Part shown: one piece after another, positions 44,353 to 52,427 of the stretch
Layout of the letters: every line of letters begins with the position of its first letter
How positions within the stretch are numbered: the stretch's first letter is position 1
NCBI GenBank assembly: GCA_023300375.1
Contig: JALZWO010000042.1
Coordinates: 1 to 63,809, forward strand
DNA length: 63,809 bases
Source of the DNA: Granulosicoccus sp.
GTDB lineage: Bacteria; Pseudomonadota; Gammaproteobacteria; Granulosicoccales; Granulosicoccaceae
Direction of reading: 5' to 3'
The notes under the pieces: model-generated
The model's input: only the letters and a program-made list of their open reading frames with translations
Told to the model about the DNA's origin: nothing
The model's database searches: none
Program-made: the position numbers and the translations under genes

Positions 44353-45800
44353 CAGAACAAGGTAACCGTCAGGGTAAATGCAGATGACAGGGCGAAGGCA
44401 CCCGAGGGATCAGTCGCTCTGACACGCAGGCCACTAAATAGACCCCTCTCTCGCGGCACGCCACTAATAACACCTGTAGTGGGGTTTATGGAAACACCTA
44501 TCGGTAACACTGACGTACCGTTGATCCTGTAGCTTAGTGTTTGCGCATCGTTAAATTGCGGCCTGATGGGTGACATCGCCTGGTTCAAGGTGATGATCTG
44601 GCTCGCTACAGAGCCTACAACAAAAACGGGGGCTGCATTAGTTGGCACTACTAACGGCGCGGGTGCTACGTCTAGGGTTAACGTAACTTGGGTGGCAAGC
44701 AAACCATCACTGGCAAGGACAACCAGCACATAGCTTCCTACATCTGCAGCAGTGGGCGTACCCAAAAGCACACCCGCCGTGGTCAAAGACAAACCAGATC
44801 CCACCGCTAGCGGCGTTGTAGGAGACAATGAAAAGGTTACGGGCCCCGCTTCTGGATCGACAAAATTCGGAGCCAAATCAGCTCTGAACACGTCGCCTTC
44901 CGTCGCAGTTAGTGGCGCAAGTGGTGCATCTAATAAAGGGGGACGATTGATGGCAACAATGCGAATTGTGGCCGTAGCAGTTACATCAAACAAACCGTCA
45001 GTCACGACATAGTCAAACGAGTCAGAGCGATCCACTGGCAAGGGATTGGGGCTTGAATGGTATGTAAAACCACCGTCGCTTGCCAACATGAAATCCTCGT
45101 CAAACTGCGGAGCTCTTGCCGGAACAATACTTATAGTCAGAGGCTGGTTGGTCACGTCGGTATCATCTTCATCGTTTGTCAGTAAATTGTCTATAGAGCT
45201 AGCCTCTATGACGAGAGTATCTCCCTCAACAACAGTAAACGTGTCGTCCAACGCCAACGGCGCCTCATTGATTGCAATCAGACAGAACTCGTACTCGGTA
45301 ACTGTGCTCCCCCCGTTGGCGTCTGTCACTCGCAATTCATGAACCATACCGACTGATGCATCTAGTGCGGGCACAGCCAGTAAAAACTCCACTACATTAT
45401 CATCGGCATCAGGTGAGAAAGCTTCAAAATTGAACCCGCAATCATCAGCGTTTTTACAGGCTTGCTCCAGCGAATCCGCCGCAAACTCGGGATCGAAGCC
45501 ATCAATAGCTTCACACACATCAAGATTGCCTTGCTCAATCGGCTCTGTGGTCCACTCGAAGGTGAGGTCTGCGCCAAGCGACTGCCTTGCTACAGTAATG
45601 TTGGCCTCGCTTTGCTCATTGATGGCACTTGCCCCAACAACAGGCTGATCTTCAACAAAGACTTCGGTTGTGGTGGTGGACGCAGTTGAACCACTAACCG
45701 ATGAGCTACCTGCTGAATCTACCCAATCGCACGAGGCAAGCAGTAGTAACGGTGCAAGCAATAATAGTTTCAAGAACAACGATTGAGGTTTAGCGTGCAT
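44352..45800 (-). CDS. lipoprotein with cadherin/Ig-like repeats
   Basis: A 482-residue surface lipoprotein. The signal sequence ends in 'LLASC' (lipidated Cys about 24). A Ser/Thr-rich linker is followed by a cadherin-5/VCBS-like domain ('LALDDTFTVVEGDTLVI' in part, 'FDYVVTDGLFDVTATATI' in part), a dystroglycan-type cadherin domain ('ATEGDVFRADLAPNFVDPEAG' in part) and a last putative-Ig domain ('INPTTGVISGVPRERG'). Such domains bind calcium and carbohydrates or proteins. The ATG at 45800 lies inside the end of the nucleoside hydrolase gene (11-nt overlap). Its place in a nucleoside cluster is unexplained. Confidence 0.8.
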   Translation of the reverse strand: MHAKPQSLFLKLLLLAPLLLLASCDWVDSAGSSSVSGSTASTTTTEVFVEDQPVVGASAINEQSEANITVARQSLGADLTFEWTTEPIEQGNLDVCEAIDGFDPEFAADSLEQACKNADDCGFNFEAFSPDADDNVVEFLLAVPALDASVGMVHELRVTDANGGSTVTEYEFCLIAINEAPLALDDTFTVVEGDTLVIEASSIDNLLTNDEDDTDVTNQPLTISIVPARAPQFDEDFMLASDGGFTYHSSPNPLPVDRSDSFDYVVTDGLFDVTATATIRIVAINRPPLLDAPLAPLTATEGDVFRADLAPNFVDPEAGPVTFSLSPTTPLAVGSGLSLTTAGVLLGTPTAADVGSYVLVVLASDGLLATQVTLTLDVAPAPLVVPTNAAPVFVVGSVASQIITLNQAMSPIRPQFNDAQTLSYRINGTSVLPIGVSINPTTGVISGVPRERGLFSGLRVRATDPSGAFALSSAFTLTVTLF

Positions 45801-46821
45801 GATGATCAACTATGGTAGTCAGAAAATGTTCTCGTACTCTGGATGCATCCACCCCCATACAAGCATGAGTGGCTGGCCTGTCACGCCAATACGGCGAGGG
45901 GTATGCGTAACCTTTGCGATCAAGAGCAAACTGACCAGCACCGATTCCTTCAGGCACAACACGAGCTGGTCCGGAAATCGTCTGGAATGCGTCTGGAATT
46001 AGCACATAGGCAACTGCGGCAGCATCATGCATAGCACATTGTGGCTCAACACCTGAAGCTGAGGCCTCTTTTGCAGCGCCACTTCGGGTATAAAAATCTA
46101 CGTAAAAACGACTGGACTCCCAGATCAGCTTACCCGTTTGCGCCGCATTCTCGCCTAGACGAGCCAAGTGACTGTCACCAAGCATTATTTTATGAGTCAC
46201 ATCGAGTCCTACAACCGTTAGTGGCCAATCGGCGGCCATTAGTTCATCGGCAGCGTGTGGATCATTGTAGAAATTTGCCTCGGCTAGTGGGGATACATTG
46301 CCAGGTTCATCCACCGCACCACCCATAACGACCAAGGCAGCAACGAGCTCTGGTAAATTTGGCTCACGCCGGTAGGCTTCAACAATATTGGCCAGTGGCC
46401 CTATAGCTACCAGCGTAATTTCGCCCGGATTGGCGCGCGCTGAGGCGATGATGAAATCAGGCGCATCCAGCGACTCGACGGCTGCATGCCGCGCATTAAC
46501 ATTCAGACTAATAGCATCCAATGCTGGCGCACCAGGGGAACTCCCTGGATAAACATTGCCAATACCGTCATCACCGTGCACGAATTCGGCATGTGGCAAA
46601 GGCGTTTGCACACTTGGCGTGGCTTCACCTTTTGCCACAGCCACATCCGTGGCGCCAAGGGTTTCGAGAATAAACTGAGCATTACGCGTAGCCAAATCAA
46701 CATTGACATTTCCAAATACAGTGGTCAATGCCAGCAATTCGATTTCTGGGTGGGCGAACGCATAGGCTATCGCCATGGCATCATCCACACCGGGATCGGT
46801 GTCAATAATTATTTTATGCAT
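45790..46821 (-). CDS. inosine-uridine preferring nucleoside hydrolase
   Basis: Hydrolyses ribonucleosides to base plus ribose. The 343-residue protein opens with the calcium/ribose site 'IIIDTDPGVDDAMAI' (Asp7, Asp9, Asp13, Asp14), and keeps 'VAIGPLANI' and 'VVMGGAVDEPGNVSPLAEANFYNDPHAA' in part, diagnostic of the IunH family. Base preference cannot be told. Ribokinase lies 54 nt upstream on the same strand, so ribose released here would be phosphorylated by its neighbour. The lipoprotein gene begins inside its last codons. Confidence 0.94.
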   Translation of the reverse strand: MHKIIIDTDPGVDDAMAIAYAFAHPEIELLALTTVFGNVNVDLATRNAQFILETLGATDVAVAKGEATPSVQTPLPHAEFVHGDDGIGNVYPGSSPGAPALDAISLNVNARHAAVESLDAPDFIIASARANPGEITLVAIGPLANIVEAYRREPNLPELVAALVVMGGAVDEPGNVSPLAEANFYNDPHAADELMAADWPLTVVGLDVTHKIMLGDSHLARLGENAAQTGKLIWESSRFYVDFYTRSGAAKEASASGVEPQCAMHDAAAVAYVLIPDAFQTISGPARVVPEGIGAGQFALDRKGYAYPSPYWRDRPATHACMGVDASRVREHFLTTIVDHHAR

Positions 46822-46875
46822 AGTCGGATGAATACCAGATCATTTTATGTGTCGTGAAGCTTGTCTTCAATACTG

Positions 46876-47766
46876 TTACTGAGTGGCAAGAAATTGCTCC
46901 AGCTCGGCTTGCGTTGGAATACTGGGCGTCGCCCCTTCTACCATCACAGATAAGGCCGCCGCTGCGCAAGCGCGCCTGAGCGCAACATTGTCATCATGGC
47001 CAAGAGTCAATGAAGCCAGATAGTAGCCAACAAATGTATCCCCAGCACCAGTAGTGTCAACAGCTGGCACCTGAAAGGCTACTATCGATTGCTCAATTTG
47101 ACCGTATCGAAAGCGAGCACCTTTAGAACCCAAAGTAAGCACCAGTTTGGTGTCAGGGAACCGCGACGCCAGCTTATCAAATGCCGTGTCGGCATCAGGA
47201 TCGTCGGCCAGCATTCTGGCCTCTGTTTCGTTAACAATTAAAAGCGCACATCGATGCAATGGTAATTGCAGCACTGATTGTGTCATGGGCGCCGGATTAA
47301 ACGCTATTTGCAGACCTTTTTCCAAGGCAATTTCGAACGCAACATCAAGCGCGTTGCACTCGTTTTGCACCAACAGCCAATCCCCTTTGCTGGCATGCTG
47401 CAACGCCGATGTGAGCTGTTCACGGCTAATCGTCTGATTGGTTCCACCGTGCAGAATAATCGAGTTCTCGGCCTTATCATCCACTTGAATGATGGCGTGA
47501 CCGCTTGGTTCGGCAGATAAGGCCACCGACGACACGTCCACTGAGGCTTCGCCCATCTGCTGACGCGCCCAGTCATCCGACTCGCCTAGCTTGCCAATAT
47601 GGCGTACGGCACACCCACCTCTTGCCAAGGCTACGGACTGATTTGCTCCCTTGCCGCCTAAAACGGTCGTCAGGGAGACACTAGCCAAAGTCTCACCAGC
47701 AGCTACCAGGTGAGGCACTCGGTATATTTGATCGACATTAATCGAGCCAAAGTTGAAAACCTGCAT
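46876..47766 (-). CDS. rbsK: ribokinase
   Basis: Phosphorylates ribose to ribose-5-phosphate. From the ATG at 47766 it has 296 residues and begins in the canonical way, 'FNFGSINVDQIYRVPHL'. The PfkB signatures 'GGKGANQSVALARGG' (about 37-51) and 'PAVDTTGAGDTFVGYYLA', with the catalytic Asp, are intact. In-frame codons up to 47838 would add a poorly supported leader. It is the first gene of the minus-strand nucleoside run and divergent from the DUF1289 gene. Confidence 0.9.
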   Translation of the reverse strand: MQVFNFGSINVDQIYRVPHLVAAGETLASVSLTTVLGGKGANQSVALARGGCAVRHIGKLGESDDWARQQMGEASVDVSSVALSAEPSGHAIIQVDDKAENSIILHGGTNQTISREQLTSALQHASKGDWLLVQNECNALDVAFEIALEKGLQIAFNPAPMTQSVLQLPLHRCALLIVNETEARMLADDPDADTAFDKLASRFPDTKLVLTLGSKGARFRYGQIEQSIVAFQVPAVDTTGAGDTFVGYYLASLTLGHDDNVALRRACAAAALSVMVEGATPSIPTQAELEQFLATQ

Positions 47767-47861
47767 TCGAACGCCCATTGCGCGGTTGAGGGTCACAGAG
47801 AGTGTAGCAGCGACCACCACAACGCGGTGACTGAACACTAAGCAGGTACGATATAAGCCTG

Positions 47862-47867
47862 TATAAT
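47862..47867 (+). promoter_or_regulatory. -10 promoter element directly before the DUF1289 start
   Basis: A perfect TATAAT sits 7 nt before the ATG at 47875, with TG just upstream and no Shine-Dalgarno sequence between. Transcription would start at or within a base or two of the ATG, suggesting a leaderless mRNA. No good -35 box is seen at 17 nt. Confidence 0.45.
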
Positions 47868-47874
47868 TTCGGTC

Positions 47875-48156
47875 ATGAATGTAGACCCCAAACTGAACAT
47901 CGCCTCACCTTGCCGCGGAATTTGTAAAATAGATGAAGACTCGCAGTTGTGCCTAGGTTGTCAACGCAATATTGATGAAATATCGCGCTGGCGAAAAATG
48001 AACGATGACCAAAAATTAGCAGTGCTAAGCGACTGCCTTACTCGCACCTACAGCCTAGCTGACGCTCAACAAATACCCAACAGTGCAGGCAACTCCTCCA
48101 AGGACGACAACATGGCTGAGGGACTACCCGGCAATACCTCCGAAGGCTGCGAATAG
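47875..48156 (+). CDS. DUF1289 family protein
   Basis: A 93-residue small protein. Residues 9-55 contain the DUF1289 cysteine pattern: 'SPCRGICKID', 'LCLGCQRNIDEISRW', suggesting metal binding by four cysteines (CxxxC and CxxC). These proteins have no settled function. The C-terminal third is not conserved in the family and lies antisense to the end of the dehalogenase gene (91-nt overlap). It is divergent from rbsK. Confidence 0.85.
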   Translation: MNVDPKLNIASPCRGICKIDEDSQLCLGCQRNIDEISRWRKMNDDQKLAVLSDCLTRTYSLADAQQIPNSAGNSSKDDNMAEGLPGNTSEGCE

Positions 48157-48767
48157 CGATTCACCCACGCCACATTAAAACCAAAATACGCGGCGCCTGC
48201 CGCATCCCACGAATTTGATGACATGAAGGCAATTTCTCCAGCCGGCACACCAAGCTCATCTACCGCCAACTGATACACGGCAGAATCAGGCTTGTACACG
48301 CCAACACTTTCTACTGACAATTGCTTGTCAATGAACTTTTCAATGCCAGCGTTGCTCACTGCGGAATCAATCATTTTTGGCGTGCCGTTAGTAAGAATAG
48401 CCGTCTTTAGGCCGGCACTTTTGAGTACCTTTAAAACGGCGGCAACTTCGTTGAAAGCGTTCAGCTTCAGATAGGCTTCCATGAGAGGCTCGTGCAAGGA
48501 TGTGGAATCTAGCTTTAGTTCGCGCAGGCTTACATGTAAGGCATTGGATGTAAGCGTCCAAAAATCTTGGTGATCTCCCATCAAGCTATGCAACCACGTG
48601 TATTCGAGTTGACGCGTGCGCCAGATAGAAGATAAGTGGGTATGCTGTGGGCCGACAGCATCAGCCAGTGCGCCTACTGCAGAGTGGACATCAAATAGCG
48701 TACCGTACGCATCAAACACACACGCACTGATATTTTCAAATGCCTTTTCTGTCGTTGCAATACTCAT
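48066..48767 (-). CDS. HAD-superfamily hydrolase, type II (S)-2-haloacid dehalogenase-like
   Basis: A 233-residue cytoplasmic hydrolase. Motif I 'CVFDAYGTLFDV' supplies nucleophile Asp19, followed by 'ILTNGTPKMI' (motif II), 'SVGVYKPDSAVYQLA' (motif III Lys) and 'FMSSNSWDAAGA' (motif IV), the exact pattern of L-2-haloacid dehalogenases. The end 'SLEELPALL' also fits the family, so the long overlap with DUF1289 is not a mis-extended frame. The ATG overlaps the thioesterase stop (ATGA). Dehalogenase activity is likely but some members hydrolyse other substrates. Confidence 0.9.
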   Translation of the reverse strand: MSIATTEKAFENISACVFDAYGTLFDVHSAVGALADAVGPQHTHLSSIWRTRQLEYTWLHSLMGDHQDFWTLTSNALHVSLRELKLDSTSLHEPLMEAYLKLNAFNEVAAVLKVLKSAGLKTAILTNGTPKMIDSAVSNAGIEKFIDKQLSVESVGVYKPDSAVYQLAVDELGVPAGEIAFMSSNSWDAAGAAYFGFNVAWVNRYSQPSEVLPGSPSAMLSSLEELPALLGIC

Positions 48768-49243
48768 GATCGATGGCTCCCTTGTTCTGGTGGCGGAATG
48801 GAGTATGTGGCAGTGGCGTGGGCAACAGGTTGCAATTCATTTGACACCTCGCTATACAAAACAACTTCACCCACCGCGAGACGTTTACCTAATTTTAACA
48901 AACTGGCTTTCGCTAGAACATCGCAGGGCTCAGGCTTACGCAGAAAATTAATGGACAACTGCGTGGTGACGGCCAGCTCAACGGCACCAATACGTGACAA
49001 AACGACTGCGTACACTGCCGCATCGGCAAGGCCCATCATGATGGGCCCGGCAATCGTGCCACCAGGCCGGAGAAAGCGTTCGCTGTACACTGCACGCAAC
49101 AGAACATAATCTAGCTCAAAGGCATCCACCTGAATGCCCATAAGTTGCGCGAACGGCAAACGATCCTCTAATATAGACGTGAAGCCTGCCGCATCGAGCT
49201 TCAATGCGCCCAGAGCAGCTTTTGTGTTTTCATTCGAACGCAT
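48764..49243 (-). CDS. PaaI/YiiD-type hotdog thioesterase-like protein
   Basis: A 159-residue hotdog-fold protein. The ATG at 49243 follows GGAAGG at 4-5 nt, so the longer frame to 49321 is rejected. 'FLRPGGTIAGPIMMGLADAAVYAVVL' (in part) forms the hotdog helix and 'AVTTQLSINFLRKPEP' the substrate-facing strand, as in PaaI-like acyl-CoA thioesterases; the usual HGG is replaced by a variant ('RPGGT'). It overlaps the dehalogenase gene by 4 nt, suggesting co-expression. Substrate unknown. Confidence 0.83.
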   Translation of the reverse strand: MRSNENTKAALGALKLDAAGFTSILEDRLPFAQLMGIQVDAFELDYVLLRAVYSERFLRPGGTIAGPIMMGLADAAVYAVVLSRIGAVELAVTTQLSINFLRKPEPCDVLAKASLLKLGKRLAVGEVVLYSEVSNELQPVAHATATYSIPPPEQGSHRS

Positions 49244-49359
49244 TGCGCCTTCCAAGTTGAGCTCTCTAGTCCGATAGACTAGCTCACACTCAGGAAACAG
49301 GCAAACACTGGTGCGCGGCAACCATTAGCGGCACACCCACCGTTGAATTAAGGAAGGAG

Positions 49360-51555
49360 CTAGCCCACCGATGCATATTTCAGATCGGGAGCCCGGAACT
49401 CTGCAATCCAATCGCGAAACACACCGGCCTCCATGGGCTTACCAAACAAATAGCCTTGACCTTCATTGCACTTTAGGTTTCGCAACACTGCGAATTGCTC
49501 TTCGGTCTCAACACCCTCTGCAACTACCGACAAATTCATATGGTGGCTAAGGGTAATGATGGCAGATACGATAGCAACATCACCTGCATCAGTGTTAAAG
49601 TTTTCCACGAAGCTACTATCGATTTTTATCTTATCAACTGGCAAACTCTTCAGGTAGCTCAGTGATGAAAACCCTGTTCCGAAATCATCGATCGATACCT
49701 GCACACCAAGCTCTTTCATACCTTGCAAAAGTTGGCAACTCTCCTCAAACTCGTCCATCAAGAGGCTCTCTGTAATCTCAATTTCCAAGCATTTTGGATC
49801 AAGCTTACTGAATACTAGGGCGTCTTTAATATCTTTTAGCATATCACCACGTTTGAATTGAACAGACGAGCAATTTACAGCGATAGCAAGTGGTGTCATA
49901 CCTTCGTCAACCCAATCCTGCATCTGTTTCGCAGCCGTGCGCATAACCCACCGACCTAGCGGCAGTATGAGTCCAGTTTCTTCTGCTAGCGGGATGAAAT
50001 CGTTCGGTTTAATAAACCCACTTTGTGCATGATCCCAACGAACAAGGGCTTCTACACCAACAACAGAACCTGTTGTGAAACAGATTTTGGGCTGATACAC
50101 AATTGTTAAATCTTCATCTTCAATGGCTTTTTTCAGCTCATTTTCAACAGAGAATCTGGCGAGTGCTTTTTCGTGTATGTCACGAGAATAGAATTGATAT
50201 CCATTGCGACCAGACTCTTTCGCATGATACATCGCCACGTCAGCGCTTTTCATCAACGACTCGCTATTATCTCCATCACTCGGGTACACGCTAATACCAA
50301 TGGTTGTTGTTACTGCTACATCGTGGCCGTTGATATCATATCTCTCGCCTATCTTATGGCCAATTCGTTCCGCAACTCTGGCAGCATCTTCTGGTCGGGC
50401 AATTTGACCGAGTAGCACAACAAATTCATCACCACCAAGACGCGCCACTGTGTGCTGAGATCCTAATTCCTCAGTGCGCGGCGTGCTGGTGCTTATGATG
50501 TCTGCCTCTCGGATTACACTGGTTAACCTCGAAGAAACTTGCTTGAGCAGCTCATCACCTGCATCGTGACCCAGCGTATCGTTCACTTGTTTGAAGTGAT
50601 CTAGATCCAGAAACAACAATGCAAATTTATTGTCGTTACGTGCGGCAGTTTGAAGCGTGTAGTGCAACTGTTGATTTAGCTGAGCACGATTTGGCAATCC
50701 AGTGACTAGATCATAGTAAGCAAGGTTATGAATTTGCTTTTCGGTATTTGCCCGCTCAGTGATATCCTGAATGGTGCCATGGACATAGGCGCATTCACCC
50801 ATGTTTGCAAATTTAAGTTCTGCTTCAAGCCTTATTCTTCTTAGGCTCTCGTCAACATTGGCGCGTATCGAAAACTCTATATTGAAGGGCTCTTGCCGCT
50901 CAATGGCTTCCTCAGCTAAAAGGCGCACATTATGCCTATCGCTTTCTTCGATACAATCGAGCAAAGCCTGCCAACTTTGTACGCAACTACTTTCTTCTAA
51001 ACCTAAAACGCGGCCACATCCCACAGAACACGTCATGCCCTGGGTTTGCAAATTCCAATCCCAATGTCCCAATCTTGCAATCCGCTGCGCATCGCCCAAC
51101 TTCTCCTCAGTGGCGCGCAATACATCGGAACTCAGCTTGGTGCGCATCATGTATCGAACGCGATATGGCAGGGCAAGAAAATTAAGGGGCTTTGTCAAAA
51201 AATCAGTGGCACCCGAGCGGTAAGCTTGGGATATAGACGTCACGTCGTCTACTTCTGTTGTTATGAGAATGGGTACATGCTTACCATTGTTTAGCGATCT
51301 AATGGCTTCAATGCAATCCAAGCCATCTTTGTCGGACAATGTTGTGTTGATAATAACGAAGTCGGGCACATGAGCCCTGAAGACTTCAACAGCTTCGATT
51401 CCGTTTGTCGCTGGCAGCACACGTATGCCTGCTCGCACTAAAACCTCTTCCGCCATTGCCAAGCCAGAAGCATCATCCACATGTAAAACTGTCAGACAAA
51501 CAGCTTCCGTGTCCGGTACATCCATCGGCATTTCCTGTGATATGAACTTGGACAT
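49360..51555 (-). CDS. REC-PAS-GGDEF-EAL c-di-GMP signalling protein with altered receiver
   Basis: A 731-residue cytoplasmic protein. It has a receiver domain (about 18-130), a PAS-type sensor (about 150-265, ending 'GTIQDITERANTEK'), a diguanylate cyclase domain with intact 'RLGGDEFVVLL', and a phosphodiesterase domain with 'GVEALVRWDH' and 'DDFGTGFSSLSYLKSLPVDKIKID' (in part). The receiver keeps the acidic pair Asp27/Asp28, Thr100 and Lys122 but has Asn70 where the phosphoacceptor Asp belongs ('FVIINTTLSD'). No RxxD inhibitory site precedes GGDEF. The start is fixed by a TGATG overlap with the Hpt gene. Both enzyme domains look able to work; the net effect is unknown. Confidence 0.93.
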   Translation of the reverse strand: MSKFISQEMPMDVPDTEAVCLTVLHVDDASGLAMAEEVLVRAGIRVLPATNGIEAVEVFRAHVPDFVIINTTLSDKDGLDCIEAIRSLNNGKHVPILITTEVDDVTSISQAYRSGATDFLTKPLNFLALPYRVRYMMRTKLSSDVLRATEEKLGDAQRIARLGHWDWNLQTQGMTCSVGCGRVLGLEESSCVQSWQALLDCIEESDRHNVRLLAEEAIERQEPFNIEFSIRANVDESLRRIRLEAELKFANMGECAYVHGTIQDITERANTEKQIHNLAYYDLVTGLPNRAQLNQQLHYTLQTAARNDNKFALLFLDLDHFKQVNDTLGHDAGDELLKQVSSRLTSVIREADIISTSTPRTEELGSQHTVARLGGDEFVVLLGQIARPEDAARVAERIGHKIGERYDINGHDVAVTTTIGISVYPSDGDNSESLMKSADVAMYHAKESGRNGYQFYSRDIHEKALARFSVENELKKAIEDEDLTIVYQPKICFTTGSVVGVEALVRWDHAQSGFIKPNDFIPLAEETGLILPLGRWVMRTAAKQMQDWVDEGMTPLAIAVNCSSVQFKRGDMLKDIKDALVFSKLDPKCLEIEITESLLMDEFEESCQLLQGMKELGVQVSIDDFGTGFSSLSYLKSLPVDKIKIDSSFVENFNTDAGDVAIVSAIITLSHHMNLSVVAEGVETEEQFAVLRNLKCNEGQGYLFGKPMEAGVFRDWIAEFRAPDLKYASVG

Positions 51556-51914
51556 CAGGCAGCGTTCTTCATGTACATGTCGAGCTCGACGCAATAGCGG
51601 TTGAACAATTCATTTAATGACTCAGCCAAAACAGCACATAAAGCACAGTTTTCATCACGAGCTGCAAACTCAAGCTTGGCGCATAGATCGGCCAAAACTG
51701 TAGCACCCACATGAGCACTGTTTGACTTCAACGTGTGCGCCGCAAATCGCACGGTTTTCAAGTCCTTCTCACTAAGAGCTTCTTCGATGGTCGCCTTTGA
51801 AATCGGCCACTCTGTTTTAAATATATCAATAGCTCGAGCCACGAGGTTAGGCATTCCGGCGCGCTGAAGGCCTGCCAAGGCTTGCAATGCATGAGGATCA
51901 AGGTTGCTACTCAT
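51555..51914 (-). CDS. histidine phosphotransfer (Hpt) domain protein
   Basis: A 119-residue helical protein consisting of one Hpt domain, with the phosphorylatable His60 in 'FAAHTLKSNSAHVGA'. Hpt proteins shuttle phosphoryl groups between receivers in phosphorelays. The ATG at 51914 overlaps the stop of the small membrane-protein gene by 8 nt, and its own stop overlaps the GGDEF-EAL start by one base, so the three are coupled. A longer frame to 52049 has no support. The kinase partner is not in this window. Confidence 0.88.
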   Translation of the reverse strand: MSSNLDPHALQALAGLQRAGMPNLVARAIDIFKTEWPISKATIEEALSEKDLKTVRFAAHTLKSNSAHVGATVLADLCAKLEFAARDENCALCAVLAESLNELFNRYCVELDMYMKNAA

Positions 51915-52314
51915 TGCCACGTCCATCGTTGTCACGCTTTGCTTTCGAAGAAGACGTTTGATGCCAAGTTCCCAGCCCTCGGCTATTGAGCCGAACCTGA
52001 TCGCGACCAAATTGGGCATATTGGTCTGTAAGCTCGTCTTTAAGCGCATTCAATTTCAGCGTTGCGTCTGCGCTGCTTTGAACAGTGCTGCGCTTTACTG
52101 AGGGGTAAACTTGCGCGGCCGCAGGAATAGACAGAGGTGAGACCTTTGAACTAGCCTGCAAACTAGGCAGGATCGCAGTTCCTTCATGGAACCATAAATA
52201 CAGCGCCGCACTCATAACGAGGGCAGTAAAGGCTGCAAACAGCTGTGCTGATGGAAGGGCAATGTACCCCCATATCAGAAGCAAATATATGCCTGCAGCC
52301 ATTAGTAGTCGCAT
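51907..52314 (-). CDS. small membrane protein with basic cytoplasmic tail
   Basis: A 135-residue protein with two adjacent N-terminal TM segments ('LLMAAGIYLLLIWGYIAL' and 'QLFAAFTALVMSAALYLWF', about 3-45) and a soluble C-terminal tail of about 90 residues. That tail is rich in Ser, Lys, Arg and Asp, with a possible short coiled coil ('LKLNALKDELTDQYAQFG'). The start is uncertain: ATG at 52314 or TTG at 52338, neither with a good Shine-Dalgarno sequence. It is the first gene of the Hpt/GGDEF-EAL operon. No family recognised. Confidence 0.6.
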   Translation of the reverse strand: MRLLMAAGIYLLLIWGYIALPSAQLFAAFTALVMSAALYLWFHEGTAILPSLQASSKVSPLSIPAAAQVYPSVKRSTVQSSADATLKLNALKDELTDQYAQFGRDQVRLNSRGLGTWHQTSSSKAKRDNDGRGNE

Positions 52315-52427
52315 TAGGGGCGAACTGTTCAACGTCAACTATCTCGCGCGAAGTGGTCTCGGGGTAACTATCGACGCCATACTTGACAACTTAACTAACA
52401 GGTATTCCCAAAGCCTGCTAGATAGTT

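Noticed and set aside
43879-44532. 217-codon plus-strand frame opposite the amidotransferase gene
   Set aside because: The minus-strand frame has the Cys-His-Glu amidotransferase motifs and overlaps neatly with neighbours; the plus frame has no motif.
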